Source: Flavobacteriales bacterium
GTDB lineage: Bacteria; Bacteroidota; Bacteroidia; Flavobacteriales_D; Parvicellaceae
Reading direction: 5' to 3'
Assembly: GCA_020635565.1 (NCBI GenBank)
Contig: JACJZN010000006.1
Span: forward strand, 186,001 to 250,000
Length of the DNA: 64,000 nt
Shown here: piece after piece, positions 37,851 through 46,465 of the stretch
Position numbering within the stretch: position 1 is the first letter of the stretch
Layout of the letters: each line of letters begins with the position of its first letter
Program-made: the position numbers and the translations under genes
Notes under the pieces: model-generated
Databases searched by the model: none
The model's input: only the letters and a program-made list of their open reading frames with translations
Told to the model about the DNA's origin: nothing

Positions 37851-39161
37851 TCAATTATCTGAAACTTTAGGCACTACCATCTCAAGCACCTCTTCCCCAA
37901 TTTTATCACTCAATTTATCACCATCCAACACACTCACAAACCCCAACATACAATGATGTTGCAGTCCGTTAATATCATCCTTAAACACCCCAGATTTCAG
38001 TGCTTTATCGCCTGGATATAACAATAGCGACTTGGTGGCTTTATACAATCGATTGTACGCATACATCTGTCGAATATCTTCAATAGATGCTTTTTGATCA
38101 GTTGGCCGCTTCCATTTTGTATCGATGATATAAGATATTCCATTCTCTTTGTCTTCTTTTAGTACTATATCAGGTTTCACATGCCTCCAGTATTGGGTCT
38201 CACTATCTTGCCAGAATTGTTTTTTATCCTGTCCTTTAACGCTATATTTCAAACCTTTAGATTTACCTTCATCAACAGCCTTGTTATGCTCAGCAACATG
38301 TTTCCTCAACATCACCAAGACATACTCCTCCCACAACTCATTCATATCAAACAACAACGCCAACATCCTCTCTTTACCAGCAGAAATATCAGGAGAGTAA
38401 TTCAACAAGATCAACCTCGCCAATTCAAACGCATACGCATAAGGCTCCGTTTTACGATTGAGTTTAACACCGTTCAACAAAGCCTCAGTCACTTTAACCC
38501 GCTCCACTTTTGGAAATCCCAGCTCTACCCTTTTACAATAATCCGCTAGTCGTCCTCCTTTTGTAAATTGATCAACTACTTCCAAAGCGGCATACAACAC
38601 CTGATGCAGTTGGTGATTCGTATCATACACCTGATGCGTTGTATAAAACCGTTCTTTATGAATCAAGTTCTTCTGAATATGCCCAGCAAACTCCAATTTC
38701 CCTTTTAGCGCATTGACATTCTTGGTTTCTCTACGGTATTGTTTGACTAAACCTCTACGAATCAAACCATCAAGCTCTGCTAAATACAATTCAAAATAAA
38801 CCTCCAATAAATTTAAATGTTGCCTTCTCACATGAGCCGCTCCAGCAGTATCAGCTTTCAGTCGCCCACACTTTTTAAGCATCTGCAACAACACTCCTCG
38901 CCATTTGGTTTCCTGCTCCTCATCTCCAGACTTCACATAATCTTTATCAGCTTTTGGGAGGATTTCAATGGTTAAACCATCTACTTGTATCACCCCCACA
39001 TACTGCTTAAACTGAACCCCATTTGGAATAAAATCAAAATAGTAAAATCCGTGATATTCATTCAATCGCATCAACGCTTTCAAATGTGTATCCGTAAACA
39101 CCCTCCCATCAACCTTTAATCGCTGATGCTCAAATACTGCTATTTTGTTTGGTCTCTTCAT
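37851..39161 (-). CDS. mcrC: McrC-family subunit of a McrBC-type restriction system
   Basis: The 436-residue protein has the McrC layout: N-terminal beta domain (HGFYYFDFIPNGVQFKQYVG, LTIEILPKAD), helical middle (YDTNHQLHQVLYAALEVV), and a C-terminal PD-(D/E)xK nuclease core with HVKPDIVL and YIIDTKWKRP (Asp and Asp-x-Lys, about 333-357). Known role: the nuclease subunit that joins the McrB GTPase and cuts modified DNA. The gene follows mcrB by 51 bases, but that gap is filled by a palindromic repeat that ends 5 bases before the ATG, which may change its translation. Confidence 0.93.
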   Translation of the reverse strand: MKRPNKIAVFEHQRLKVDGRVFTDTHLKALMRLNEYHGFYYFDFIPNGVQFKQYVGVIQVDGLTIEILPKADKDYVKSGDEEQETKWRGVLLQMLKKCGRLKADTAGAAHVRRQHLNLLEVYFELYLAELDGLIRRGLVKQYRRETKNVNALKGKLEFAGHIQKNLIHKERFYTTHQVYDTNHQLHQVLYAALEVVDQFTKGGRLADYCKRVELGFPKVERVKVTEALLNGVKLNRKTEPYAYAFELARLILLNYSPDISAGKERMLALLFDMNELWEEYVLVMLRKHVAEHNKAVDEGKSKGLKYSVKGQDKKQFWQDSETQYWRHVKPDIVLKEDKENGISYIIDTKWKRPTDQKASIEDIRQMYAYNRLYKATKSLLLYPGDKALKSGVFKDDINGLQHHCMLGFVSVLDGDKLSDKIGEEVLEMVVPKVSDN

Positions 39162-39165
39162 ATAA

Positions 39166-39196
39166 CTCCCCCTTCGGAGGGGGCTGGGGGGAGGAT
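39166..39196 (+). repeat. Palindromic repeat between mcrB and mcrC
   Basis: CTCCCCCTTCGGAGGGGG plus CTGGGGGGAGGA matches the repeat half seen beside the DUF559 gene. Read on the minus strand it forms a stable hairpin 5-35 bases upstream of the mcrC start codon, inside the operon. Confidence 0.85.
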
Positions 39197-39212
39197 ACCC
39201 AATAGCCCCAAA

Positions 39213-41489
39213 TTACTTATCACTCTGAGCATCGCGAAGAGTCTCCTGCTCTTTTGCAGGATCACCCTTTTCAGGCAACCCCATCAATACCCTACAAGCC
39301 CCAATAATATCAAACCCCTCCCCTATCGTTTTCAATTGATATCCTCGTTGTCCTAATTCATCTTTATTGTCATAATTAAATGCCGCAAAAGTAACGGGTG
39401 TACTATCTGGTTCTTTCACAAAACCAGTCCCTAAAACCAACCCTATCTTCCCATAATCTCCATAAAAATACTCCTGCAACAATGGAATCACCTTATTCTT
39501 AAAGGCCGCTCTCAGATCATCTTCATTTGTTACGTTGATAAAATAGGAATGACCAATGGTATGATCTCTATCTACTAATACTTCGATGCGTTCATTGATC
39601 TTAGTCAACAAATCAACTAGGTTAACTTCTCTTCCTTTATCATCTTTTATGACTCCACCACTATTTCCTTCTTCTTTGATCACCGATGGATCTGGCATCA
39701 CCTCCTCAAATTCAAAACGTCTTCTCAATGCCGTATCCAACGCTTCTACAGAACGATCTGCCGTGTTCATGGTGCCTATGATGTGTAAATTACTTGGTAC
39801 TGCAAACTCTGTTTTTGAATAAGGTAAGGTTAATCTTAACTCTTCAGGTTGACCCAATCTTTTGTCGGGTTCTAGTAAAGTGATTAACTCTCCAAAAATG
39901 GCGGAGACGTTGCCTCGGTTGATTTCGTCTATGATGAGGACGTAGTTGTCAACCTGATCACTGCTATTTTGCTGACTTGTAAACCTTTCAAATTCCTTCA
40001 GAGCTTTATAAGCAGCATAATAATTTGTTTCCCAATCTATATCTGTCCCTATTTCTTTTCTTAGCTGGGATGCATTTTCTAGTACTTTTTCAGTGTTATA
40101 GTGATTATATATTCTTTTAAGTTTCTCCTTATCTATCGAAACTGTGGTTTCTGCTCTTTCCCCTTTTGTAAGCATTGTACTTGTTTTGGAATCAATCGAC
40201 AAAATCCTAACATTTGTTCTTTTTGAGGGAATTGTATGAATTTCCCCTTCTTCCAAATCATCAAGAATCGATGATATTTGATTGATGAATTCGTTATAAA
40301 GTTCTTCAAAATTTGACACGTATTTAATAGAACTCTTTGGCCTTAACTTCTTAGCACTTTTAATTCGATTACATATTTCTTTAAATATTCCATCCTCTAT
40401 ATCATACGCCACCTCCTTATTATCTTCAGTTGGTGGAATTGGTTTTATACCTTCGATAAAATCTTCGTATCCCATACTTTGATGAAAGGTAACAAACTGT
40501 ATGAGCCCTTTATTCACTAATCTCTCGTATTCTTTCTTGATCTCCTTTCTTGAATCAACATCATCAAAATCAGGATTGGCTAAACCAACTGCTCTTTCTC
40601 TTGTTGCATAAGTCTTTCCTGTTCCAGGAGGACCGTATAGAATAAGATTTATAGATTGCTCTATAAGACCGGCTGTCTCCTCTTCTGCATCACTTTCATT
40701 CTCTTCTATTACTTGGTTCGCGGCTTTTGCTGAAATTTGCTGCTGAATATTCAACTTTACTTGTTGTCTAACAGCTCCATAATCAAGAAAGTCTATTATA
40801 AATCTAACCACATCAAAACTGCTCTCTTCAAAAGAAGTTATTAACCCTTTTGGATCGAAACCTAATTCATCAAAGGCGGCTTTTACCTCTACCTTCTTCC
40901 TAGCTCCCAATCCAATGGTCATTGAGTAATTTTCAAAGAGTTGATGTAAACCTCTTACTATGCTATAGCGTTGATTATTCGACAGATTGAAATTCACCAA
41001 TTGCTTACTGGTGGTTATCGACTCTAGAACAAAATAACTTCTACCATCGCCAAAATCTTCAATGGTTCTCAAAATAAACTCCCACTTATCATTCTTAAAA
41101 ACAAAACCGGGATCCATGTTCGGATTGTAAGCTCCTGCTGGTGTACCGAATGCTATGGTAGTATTCTTTTCTTTGAAATTCCAATTTCCTATCTGATCAC
41201 CTGGTTGTAAGGTTTCAAGGTATTCCCTAACTTTTTTTACTAATTCTTTTGGAGTCATATTTTGTACTTTAATATATTCTCTTTTTTCTAATAAATGTAT
41301 CAAAGCCCAAACCGGACTTTGAATATGAATAACGCCTAAATTTTCAATTGCCTTTAAGCCACCGTCATAAAATAATGGATCTTCAGTACAAGCTGTAATG
41401 ACTTTTCTAAGCGTACTAAATAGAATATCTACATCTTTACCATTCTCTCGTTCTAAAACAATCTTGCTTTGCTCAACAGATTTAAGCAA
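39213..41489 (-). CDS. mcrB: McrB-family AAA GTPase of a McrBC-type restriction system
   Basis: The 758-residue frame contains the McrB motor: Walker A LILYGPPGTGKTYATRERAV (about 284-303), LIIDEINRGNVSAIFGELIT (about 520), and the McrB signature GTMNTADRSVEALDTALRRR (about 565). The N-terminal part (residues 60-230) is a helical and beta region that should read the modified target; it does not resemble a known reader that I can name. No ATG is in frame: the frame opens at TTG 41489 with a stop shortly upstream. One base before it, in another frame, ATG 41521 gives MEKRKEEKMTF, and adding one T to the T5 run (41488-41492) would fuse it to FLLKSVEQS. Either a TTG start, a sequence error, or a slippage site. 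The family call itself is certain. Confidence 0.92.
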   Translation of the reverse strand: MLKSVEQSKIVLERENGKDVDILFSTLRKVITACTEDPLFYDGGLKAIENLGVIHIQSPVWALIHLLEKREYIKVQNMTPKELVKKVREYLETLQPGDQIGNWNFKEKNTTIAFGTPAGAYNPNMDPGFVFKNDKWEFILRTIEDFGDGRSYFVLESITTSKQLVNFNLSNNQRYSIVRGLHQLFENYSMTIGLGARKKVEVKAAFDELGFDPKGLITSFEESSFDVVRFIIDFLDYGAVRQQVKLNIQQQISAKAANQVIEENESDAEEETAGLIEQSINLILYGPPGTGKTYATRERAVGLANPDFDDVDSRKEIKKEYERLVNKGLIQFVTFHQSMGYEDFIEGIKPIPPTEDNKEVAYDIEDGIFKEICNRIKSAKKLRPKSSIKYVSNFEELYNEFINQISSILDDLEEGEIHTIPSKRTNVRILSIDSKTSTMLTKGERAETTVSIDKEKLKRIYNHYNTEKVLENASQLRKEIGTDIDWETNYYAAYKALKEFERFTSQQNSSDQVDNYVLIIDEINRGNVSAIFGELITLLEPDKRLGQPEELRLTLPYSKTEFAVPSNLHIIGTMNTADRSVEALDTALRRRFEFEEVMPDPSVIKEEGNSGGVIKDDKGREVNLVDLLTKINERIEVLVDRDHTIGHSYFINVTNEDDLRAAFKNKVIPLLQEYFYGDYGKIGLVLGTGFVKEPDSTPVTFAAFNYDNKDELGQRGYQLKTIGEGFDIIGACRVLMGLPEKGDPAKEQETLRDAQSDK

Positions 41490-41619
41490 AAAGTCATTTT
41501 TTCTTCCTTTCGCTTTTCCATGAAGCTGGAGCTAGGCTAGGATGTTATTTAGGATGGTTTGGGTCAAGTCAATATTCTAACAATCTTTATTCTCTGTTTT
41601 TCTAATAAAATTAATCTGA

Positions 41620-44565
41620 TTAATTCTTTGTATTAATCGAAACATCGGGTTGACAAGAGACTAACTCTACAACTGGTTTTTGGTTATAGTATACGGTGTT
41701 ATTTATTAATTCAGCCGGAACTTCTCCTTCAACATACTTAGTGCTTGCAGATATAATCTGCATCATTACTCCAAGGATTCGATATAAAAAATCTCGATGG
41801 TCTTCATTCGAATTGGCTACATACAAATAGTTCGAGCCTTCATACTCTAAAAACTCAGAATGAGAAGTATTTATTAACTTCTTAAACTCGGTATTATTTT
41901 CCAAAACTTTTATATTAACATCAACTTTAAAGAATATTTGTAATATTCTAGATTCTTGTTCTTTGAGATATTCAATCCTCCTTGGATTTTGACTTTCTAT
42001 ATACTCACTAGCTCTAGGAGAGAAATTTCTAAAAACGAATTTTATTGAATGAGAAAATCTTGTCAGAGATTGAAGGAATAGAAACTTCTCAAACTCTGGT
42101 TTCCCTACAAAAGAAATCTCTAAATTCTTTACAAACTGTGCAAATGATTTCTTCGACTCAAATATCTCATCAACCACATCAGACAGTCTATATAAATTAC
42201 CAATAGAGTCTGGATCTAGAATCATTCTACAGAACCCAAACAAAGCAGTTTCATTAGTCTGAAGGAGTGTAACAACCTCTTTATTTAACTCCGTCTTCAA
42301 CGATAGCTTTTGGTCTGAAATAACTACTCCTTTGAGTGCATGATAGCCTCTGAAGAATAAATAATCAATCTCTCTTTCTTTTGAATATTCTTCAAGAAGA
42401 GCTTTCATCAGAGATTGGGATATCTTATAAATTTCTTCTTCCGAAAAATTCCATAATTTATTTTCACTTTTCGATATCCATAATTGGCGTAACAATTCAA
42501 GTTGCGAGGATAGTGTTAAGTTATTACCAAATATGTTTTCCCTAATAAATTGATGAAAATCATCTTGGTAGTCATTTGCATTCTCGTCTACAATAAACTT
42601 TGAGTGAATTATTTTCGACAATGGTTGCAATATGTAATTCGTTCCAATCCTATAATCTTCATATGAATCAAATAAAATTAAATATATTCTTATTATCTGA
42701 AATGTTTCAATAATGTCTTCTGTTATAAAATAACTCATCCGATCCAGAAGCAATTCCAACTTATGACTATCACGTAATTCTATTAATCTTTCAGTAATCT
42801 GTTCATTGCTTACACTATTTCTTAATATGTCCTGAAACTCTATTTCGCTTAGATCATGACTACCATATTTTAGTCTTAACATTCGGTTAAAAACCGGTTG
42901 TCTTTTAATACTTATTGCACTAATGTCTGTCACATCTTCGCCAAACAAAGACCGCAGGGTTTCCAGTAACAGATCAACTTCAATAGGTTCAAGATTTAAC
43001 TCTTTTGCAATGCTTTGTTCCTCATCTTTGAGAAGATATGTTATTCTTGAATCATAGTCTTCATGGGGTTTAAGTGATACTATATAATTTTCAAACAAGA
43101 AGATTTCTTTTTGCTTATTCAACAGGAACTGAAGAAATTTTGGATACTTACTCTTAAGGAAGATAAAATTTAGCAAGTCTACCAAATCTATTTCTGACCT
43201 TAATATTCTTTCTTCAAATATAAATTGATTATAAAACCTCTTCACGTCTCTAAAGTTGTGAACATACCTGTCAAACAGACATTTCGGATCATTTAAAGCC
43301 TCTTCTACTCTAATTTTTACAAATGGAGTGATGTCACTCTCCTTTTTCATGTTAATCAAATCCAAAAATTTAAATTTGAGCTTTTGCACTTCAATCTGCG
43401 GAAGAAATACTTCAAGTTGAAAAAATTTATCCAAATACCTTCCACTATCTGGTACATTTTCATTGTCTAGAGACTTGATTACATAAGATTTATCATAGGC
43501 GATGACAAAAACGGTATTGGCAAAATTTGCTGTATTTCTAATTAGTTTTAAAACATTTAATATTTCTTGGGCACTTAACCTATCTAAGTCGTCAATATAA
43601 ACAACAACGGGTTTACTAATTTGACGTAAAGCATCATCTATGTCAGTATATAGCTCATGCATTGACTTATCGTCAAATCGAAATTTAGCTTTTTTTAGAA
43701 TTCCATCAATCTCTCCATTTTTGTATAGCCGAATTAATTTATCTGAATACTCTGTTATTTGAGATGATATTTTACCACTGTATTTAGACATCTCATGACT
43801 CAGAATAGAAAAGAATTCACTTATCACATCTTCTGAGCTATGGTTCAAATAAGGATGAAATTCTACCGTTATAACATTACTTCCTTGTGTTACATTAATT
43901 TTACGTTTCAAGGCTGCAATAAAACTAGATTTACCACTTCCCCATGGACTAACTATACCAACTGTAAAGGACTTTTTGTAATAGTCAGAAATAATTGAAA
44001 CGTACAAGTTGTTCACTAATTGATCAAAGCCTATCTCATCTACATAATTTGACTCTAAAGGTATGTCCTCAATGAAATAATTTTCAGTTCCTAAGAATGG
44101 ATTTCGTGGCTTAAAAAAGTCTTTAATCGAAATGAAAAGAACTATCAGAAATGGTAATGTCGATACCATAATCCAGTCATAATATGAAAATGTACCGTTC
44201 GGAATTCCGGCAGGAGAATCAAAGGTCAGTTTATCTGACACAGAAAATCTAAAAGAAAAATAAAAGATCCAAGCAATCACATATGGTAAATACTCCTTTG
44301 CCGATGGCCTATATCGATTAAGTATTAACCTAATCAATATAGTTAAATTAAAACCTGAAAATAGAAATACAATTACATTAAGCAACCACGAAGACGTTTG
44401 CTCTTTTTGAGCTAATGGCAAAAGTAGGTTATCTACAAAAAAACTATGGAAATAAGTAAAAATCAAAATACTAAGGAGGATCAGAATAATATACAATCTT
44501 GCAGCTAGAACCCCATTCAAGCCAGGTCCTTTAAACATTTCTTCTATTTCATCTGATTCTTCCAT
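41620..44565 (-). CDS. KAP-family membrane P-loop NTPase
   Basis: The 981-residue protein has four hydrophobic helices at the N-terminus (about 22-45, 62-84, 92-112, 128-150), then a KAP NTPase: Walker A GIVSPWGSGKSSFIAALKRK (about 204-223), YIDDLDRLSAQEILNVLKLI (Walker B, about 325), and the sensor-like VFVIAYDKSYVI. The C-terminal 500 residues are helical without a recognised domain. KAP NTPases are membrane-linked ATPases found in many bacterial defence loci. Its position between a type I restriction operon and mcrBC suggests it is an anti-phage gene (inference). Base composition is more A/T-rich than the hsd genes, which fits separate acquisition. Confidence 0.82.
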   Translation of the reverse strand: MEESDEIEEMFKGPGLNGVLAARLYIILILLSILIFTYFHSFFVDNLLLPLAQKEQTSSWLLNVIVFLFSGFNLTILIRLILNRYRPSAKEYLPYVIAWIFYFSFRFSVSDKLTFDSPAGIPNGTFSYYDWIMVSTLPFLIVLFISIKDFFKPRNPFLGTENYFIEDIPLESNYVDEIGFDQLVNNLYVSIISDYYKKSFTVGIVSPWGSGKSSFIAALKRKINVTQGSNVITVEFHPYLNHSSEDVISEFFSILSHEMSKYSGKISSQITEYSDKLIRLYKNGEIDGILKKAKFRFDDKSMHELYTDIDDALRQISKPVVVYIDDLDRLSAQEILNVLKLIRNTANFANTVFVIAYDKSYVIKSLDNENVPDSGRYLDKFFQLEVFLPQIEVQKLKFKFLDLINMKKESDITPFVKIRVEEALNDPKCLFDRYVHNFRDVKRFYNQFIFEERILRSEIDLVDLLNFIFLKSKYPKFLQFLLNKQKEIFLFENYIVSLKPHEDYDSRITYLLKDEEQSIAKELNLEPIEVDLLLETLRSLFGEDVTDISAISIKRQPVFNRMLRLKYGSHDLSEIEFQDILRNSVSNEQITERLIELRDSHKLELLLDRMSYFITEDIIETFQIIRIYLILFDSYEDYRIGTNYILQPLSKIIHSKFIVDENANDYQDDFHQFIRENIFGNNLTLSSQLELLRQLWISKSENKLWNFSEEEIYKISQSLMKALLEEYSKEREIDYLFFRGYHALKGVVISDQKLSLKTELNKEVVTLLQTNETALFGFCRMILDPDSIGNLYRLSDVVDEIFESKKSFAQFVKNLEISFVGKPEFEKFLFLQSLTRFSHSIKFVFRNFSPRASEYIESQNPRRIEYLKEQESRILQIFFKVDVNIKVLENNTEFKKLINTSHSEFLEYEGSNYLYVANSNEDHRDFLYRILGVMMQIISASTKYVEGEVPAELINNTVYYNQKPVVELVSCQPDVSINTKN

Positions 44566-44641
44566 TTTATCTCGTCTAATATTATAACTCTAATAATTTT
44601 CTTATTTACAGTATATGAGCTTTTTATACAGATCCAACCTA

Positions 44642-45202
44642 TTAGTTAATATTATAAGGCTTCTTCCCCGTAACCTTGATCATCGGTTCATCTCCTTTAG
44701 CTTTAGGTGCTTTGCCTTGATCATACATATTCAATAACTTCTTTGCAGCCTTTTGTATATCCTCAGCGAAATCTTCCAAAACCAATACAATCTTTCCCTT
44801 GTTAAAAACATCTTCTTTCAAATGAACATTTTTATCTTCAAGAGCTTCTTTTCGAGTTGTAAATGTAAACCCATGGGGTACTAACCTATGAACCATATTA
44901 CATCTGAATCCTTCGTACATATAATGATCAGATCCTGCATTTCTAAATCCATTATATCTATCAGGCAGAAGCTCCATTCCTTTGTTAAACCTTATTTCAG
45001 ACAAACCTTCTTTTGTAAAATTTTCATTATCTAAACAAGCTCCTAAGAACTCTAGTATTGGGGCAAACAAAAGAAACTTAATGTATGGCGCTCCATTACA
45101 ATTGATAATTGCAGGAAGCTCACCCAGAACAACAGCTTCAATGGTTTTTTTCGTTGAAAGAATTCTTCTTTCGTATTCTTCTGAATTAAGTTCCTTTTCC
45201 AT
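44642..45202 (-). CDS. Small protein with an Rx4H (HEPN-like) motif in the restriction operon
   Basis: The 186-residue product starts 6 bases after the hsdS stop, so it is translated with the restriction genes. It is soluble. GFRCNMVHRL gives Arg 100-x4-His 105, the spacing used by HEPN RNases, preceded by a helix and a polar residue as in many HEPN proteins. The rest (AIINCNGAPYIKFLLFAPIL, helical C-terminus DFAEDIQKAAKKLLNMYD) is compatible with an all-helical fold. A HEPN nuclease would fit an RNA-cutting back-up effector or toxin. The motif alone is short, so this remains a hypothesis. Confidence 0.5.
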   Translation of the reverse strand: MEKELNSEEYERRILSTKKTIEAVVLGELPAIINCNGAPYIKFLLFAPILEFLGACLDNENFTKEGLSEIRFNKGMELLPDRYNGFRNAGSDHYMYEGFRCNMVHRLVPHGFTFTTRKEALEDKNVHLKEDVFNKGKIVLVLEDFAEDIQKAAKKLLNMYDQGKAPKAKGDEPMIKVTGKKPYNIN

Positions 45203-45208
45203 AATCTT

Positions 45209-46465
45209 TTATCCAACCCTAACCTGCCCATTCATCAACATCGGTAATAACCAATCCCGTAAACTGGAAAGGTGCTGGTTTTGTTTTTGATTTAAAGACA
45301 CTTTAGCATATACATTATGTAGCGTTGTGTTTATGGTTTTTAAAACTTTTTTATCCTTAGGCAAAGCTATTTTCAATTCTAAAACGTCTTTAGCAGAAAT
45401 CGAAGGATAGGCAGATACAGACAATACAGCTATTTGATGCAATCTCTCTGTCACCCATGACGATGTCAAAAATGTATAAATCAAATCACTAGTAATCTCA
45501 TTATTTTTACTTGTTAGTTGCACAAATCCAGTTGATGCGACCATTTCCCGTTTAGGATGTTTAATAATACCATAGTGACACAAATTGGGTCTAACGGTAG
45601 AGTACAAAATATCATTGGAATTAACTTTTCTTTGAGCCCTACTTGGTATTTTACTTATCCTACTATCCAAAAATTGAGTTCCATTAACTACATTATTAGT
45701 TAAACTACTCGTGTCTAAATACTCGATTTGAGCATTTCTTTTATTCCTATCAAGAGAATCGTAGTTATGTTTGACAATCTCCTCCAACTTCTTCACCTCC
45801 CACCCCTTCGGAATCTCCCTTTTCAACTCGGCATTATACACCATCGCTCCTCCTGAAGATTTATACGGTTTACCATTGGCATCTGGAAAATCAAACTGCA
45901 CAAACCAATAATCGTAAATCAACTTCGCCATCGCCTCCAACTCCGCATTGATTTTGTTGTTCAACTCAATCTTGGCGTCTAAATCACTCAAGACTTTGGC
46001 GATTTTTTGTTGGTCTGATTTACTATTATGATTTAAGGCTAAGGTTTCTAAACTTGATATATAGAGATTTTTCTGAATACTTCCCCCCGCTTTTCCTATT
46101 AGCTCATTGACTTTGTACTTAAGCGTATAAAAAACATACTTCAGGTTTGCTTCATCCTCATTTACATCAATATTGATAACAGCTCTATTACCACACATTT
46201 CGTCTTGAAGAATTCCTAATCTTCCAATAGTTCCTGATTTGCTAATCGCAAGCGTACCTTTTTTGAATAGTTTCGCACTTTTACCAGCACTTAAAAATCC
46301 CTTTTCTGAAAGTTTTGCTTCCGTATCGTAAACAAATCCATCATTCAAATCTGAAGCACGTAACCATTTTATATCACCTCCAAAGTAGCTTCTCTCTTTC
46401 TGAGAGGGATTTACATATCCTTCCTGAAACTCGCAAACTTCGCTTAATGTCTTATTTCCAGTCAA
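45209..46465 (-). CDS. hsdS: Type I restriction system specificity subunit S
   Basis: The 418-residue protein has two target-recognition domains, each followed by a conserved helix: first half with KWLRASDLNDG, LAISKSGTIGRLGIL and QQKIAKVLSDLDAKIELNNK; second half after GWEVKKLEEI with LYSTVRPNLCHYGIIK and a terminal QNQHLSSLRDWLLPMLMNGQ. This is the standard layout and length. HsdS chooses the DNA sequence for the methylase and nuclease. Its start overlaps the end of hsdM by 14 bases. Confidence 0.94.
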   Translation of the reverse strand: MTGNKTLSEVCEFQEGYVNPSQKERSYFGGDIKWLRASDLNDGFVYDTEAKLSEKGFLSAGKSAKLFKKGTLAISKSGTIGRLGILQDEMCGNRAVINIDVNEDEANLKYVFYTLKYKVNELIGKAGGSIQKNLYISSLETLALNHNSKSDQQKIAKVLSDLDAKIELNNKINAELEAMAKLIYDYWFVQFDFPDANGKPYKSSGGAMVYNAELKREIPKGWEVKKLEEIVKHNYDSLDRNKRNAQIEYLDTSSLTNNVVNGTQFLDSRISKIPSRAQRKVNSNDILYSTVRPNLCHYGIIKHPKREMVASTGFVQLTSKNNEITSDLIYTFLTSSWVTERLHQIAVLSVSAYPSISAKDVLELKIALPKDKKVLKTINTTLHNVYAKVSLNQKQNQHLSSLRDWLLPMLMNGQVRVG

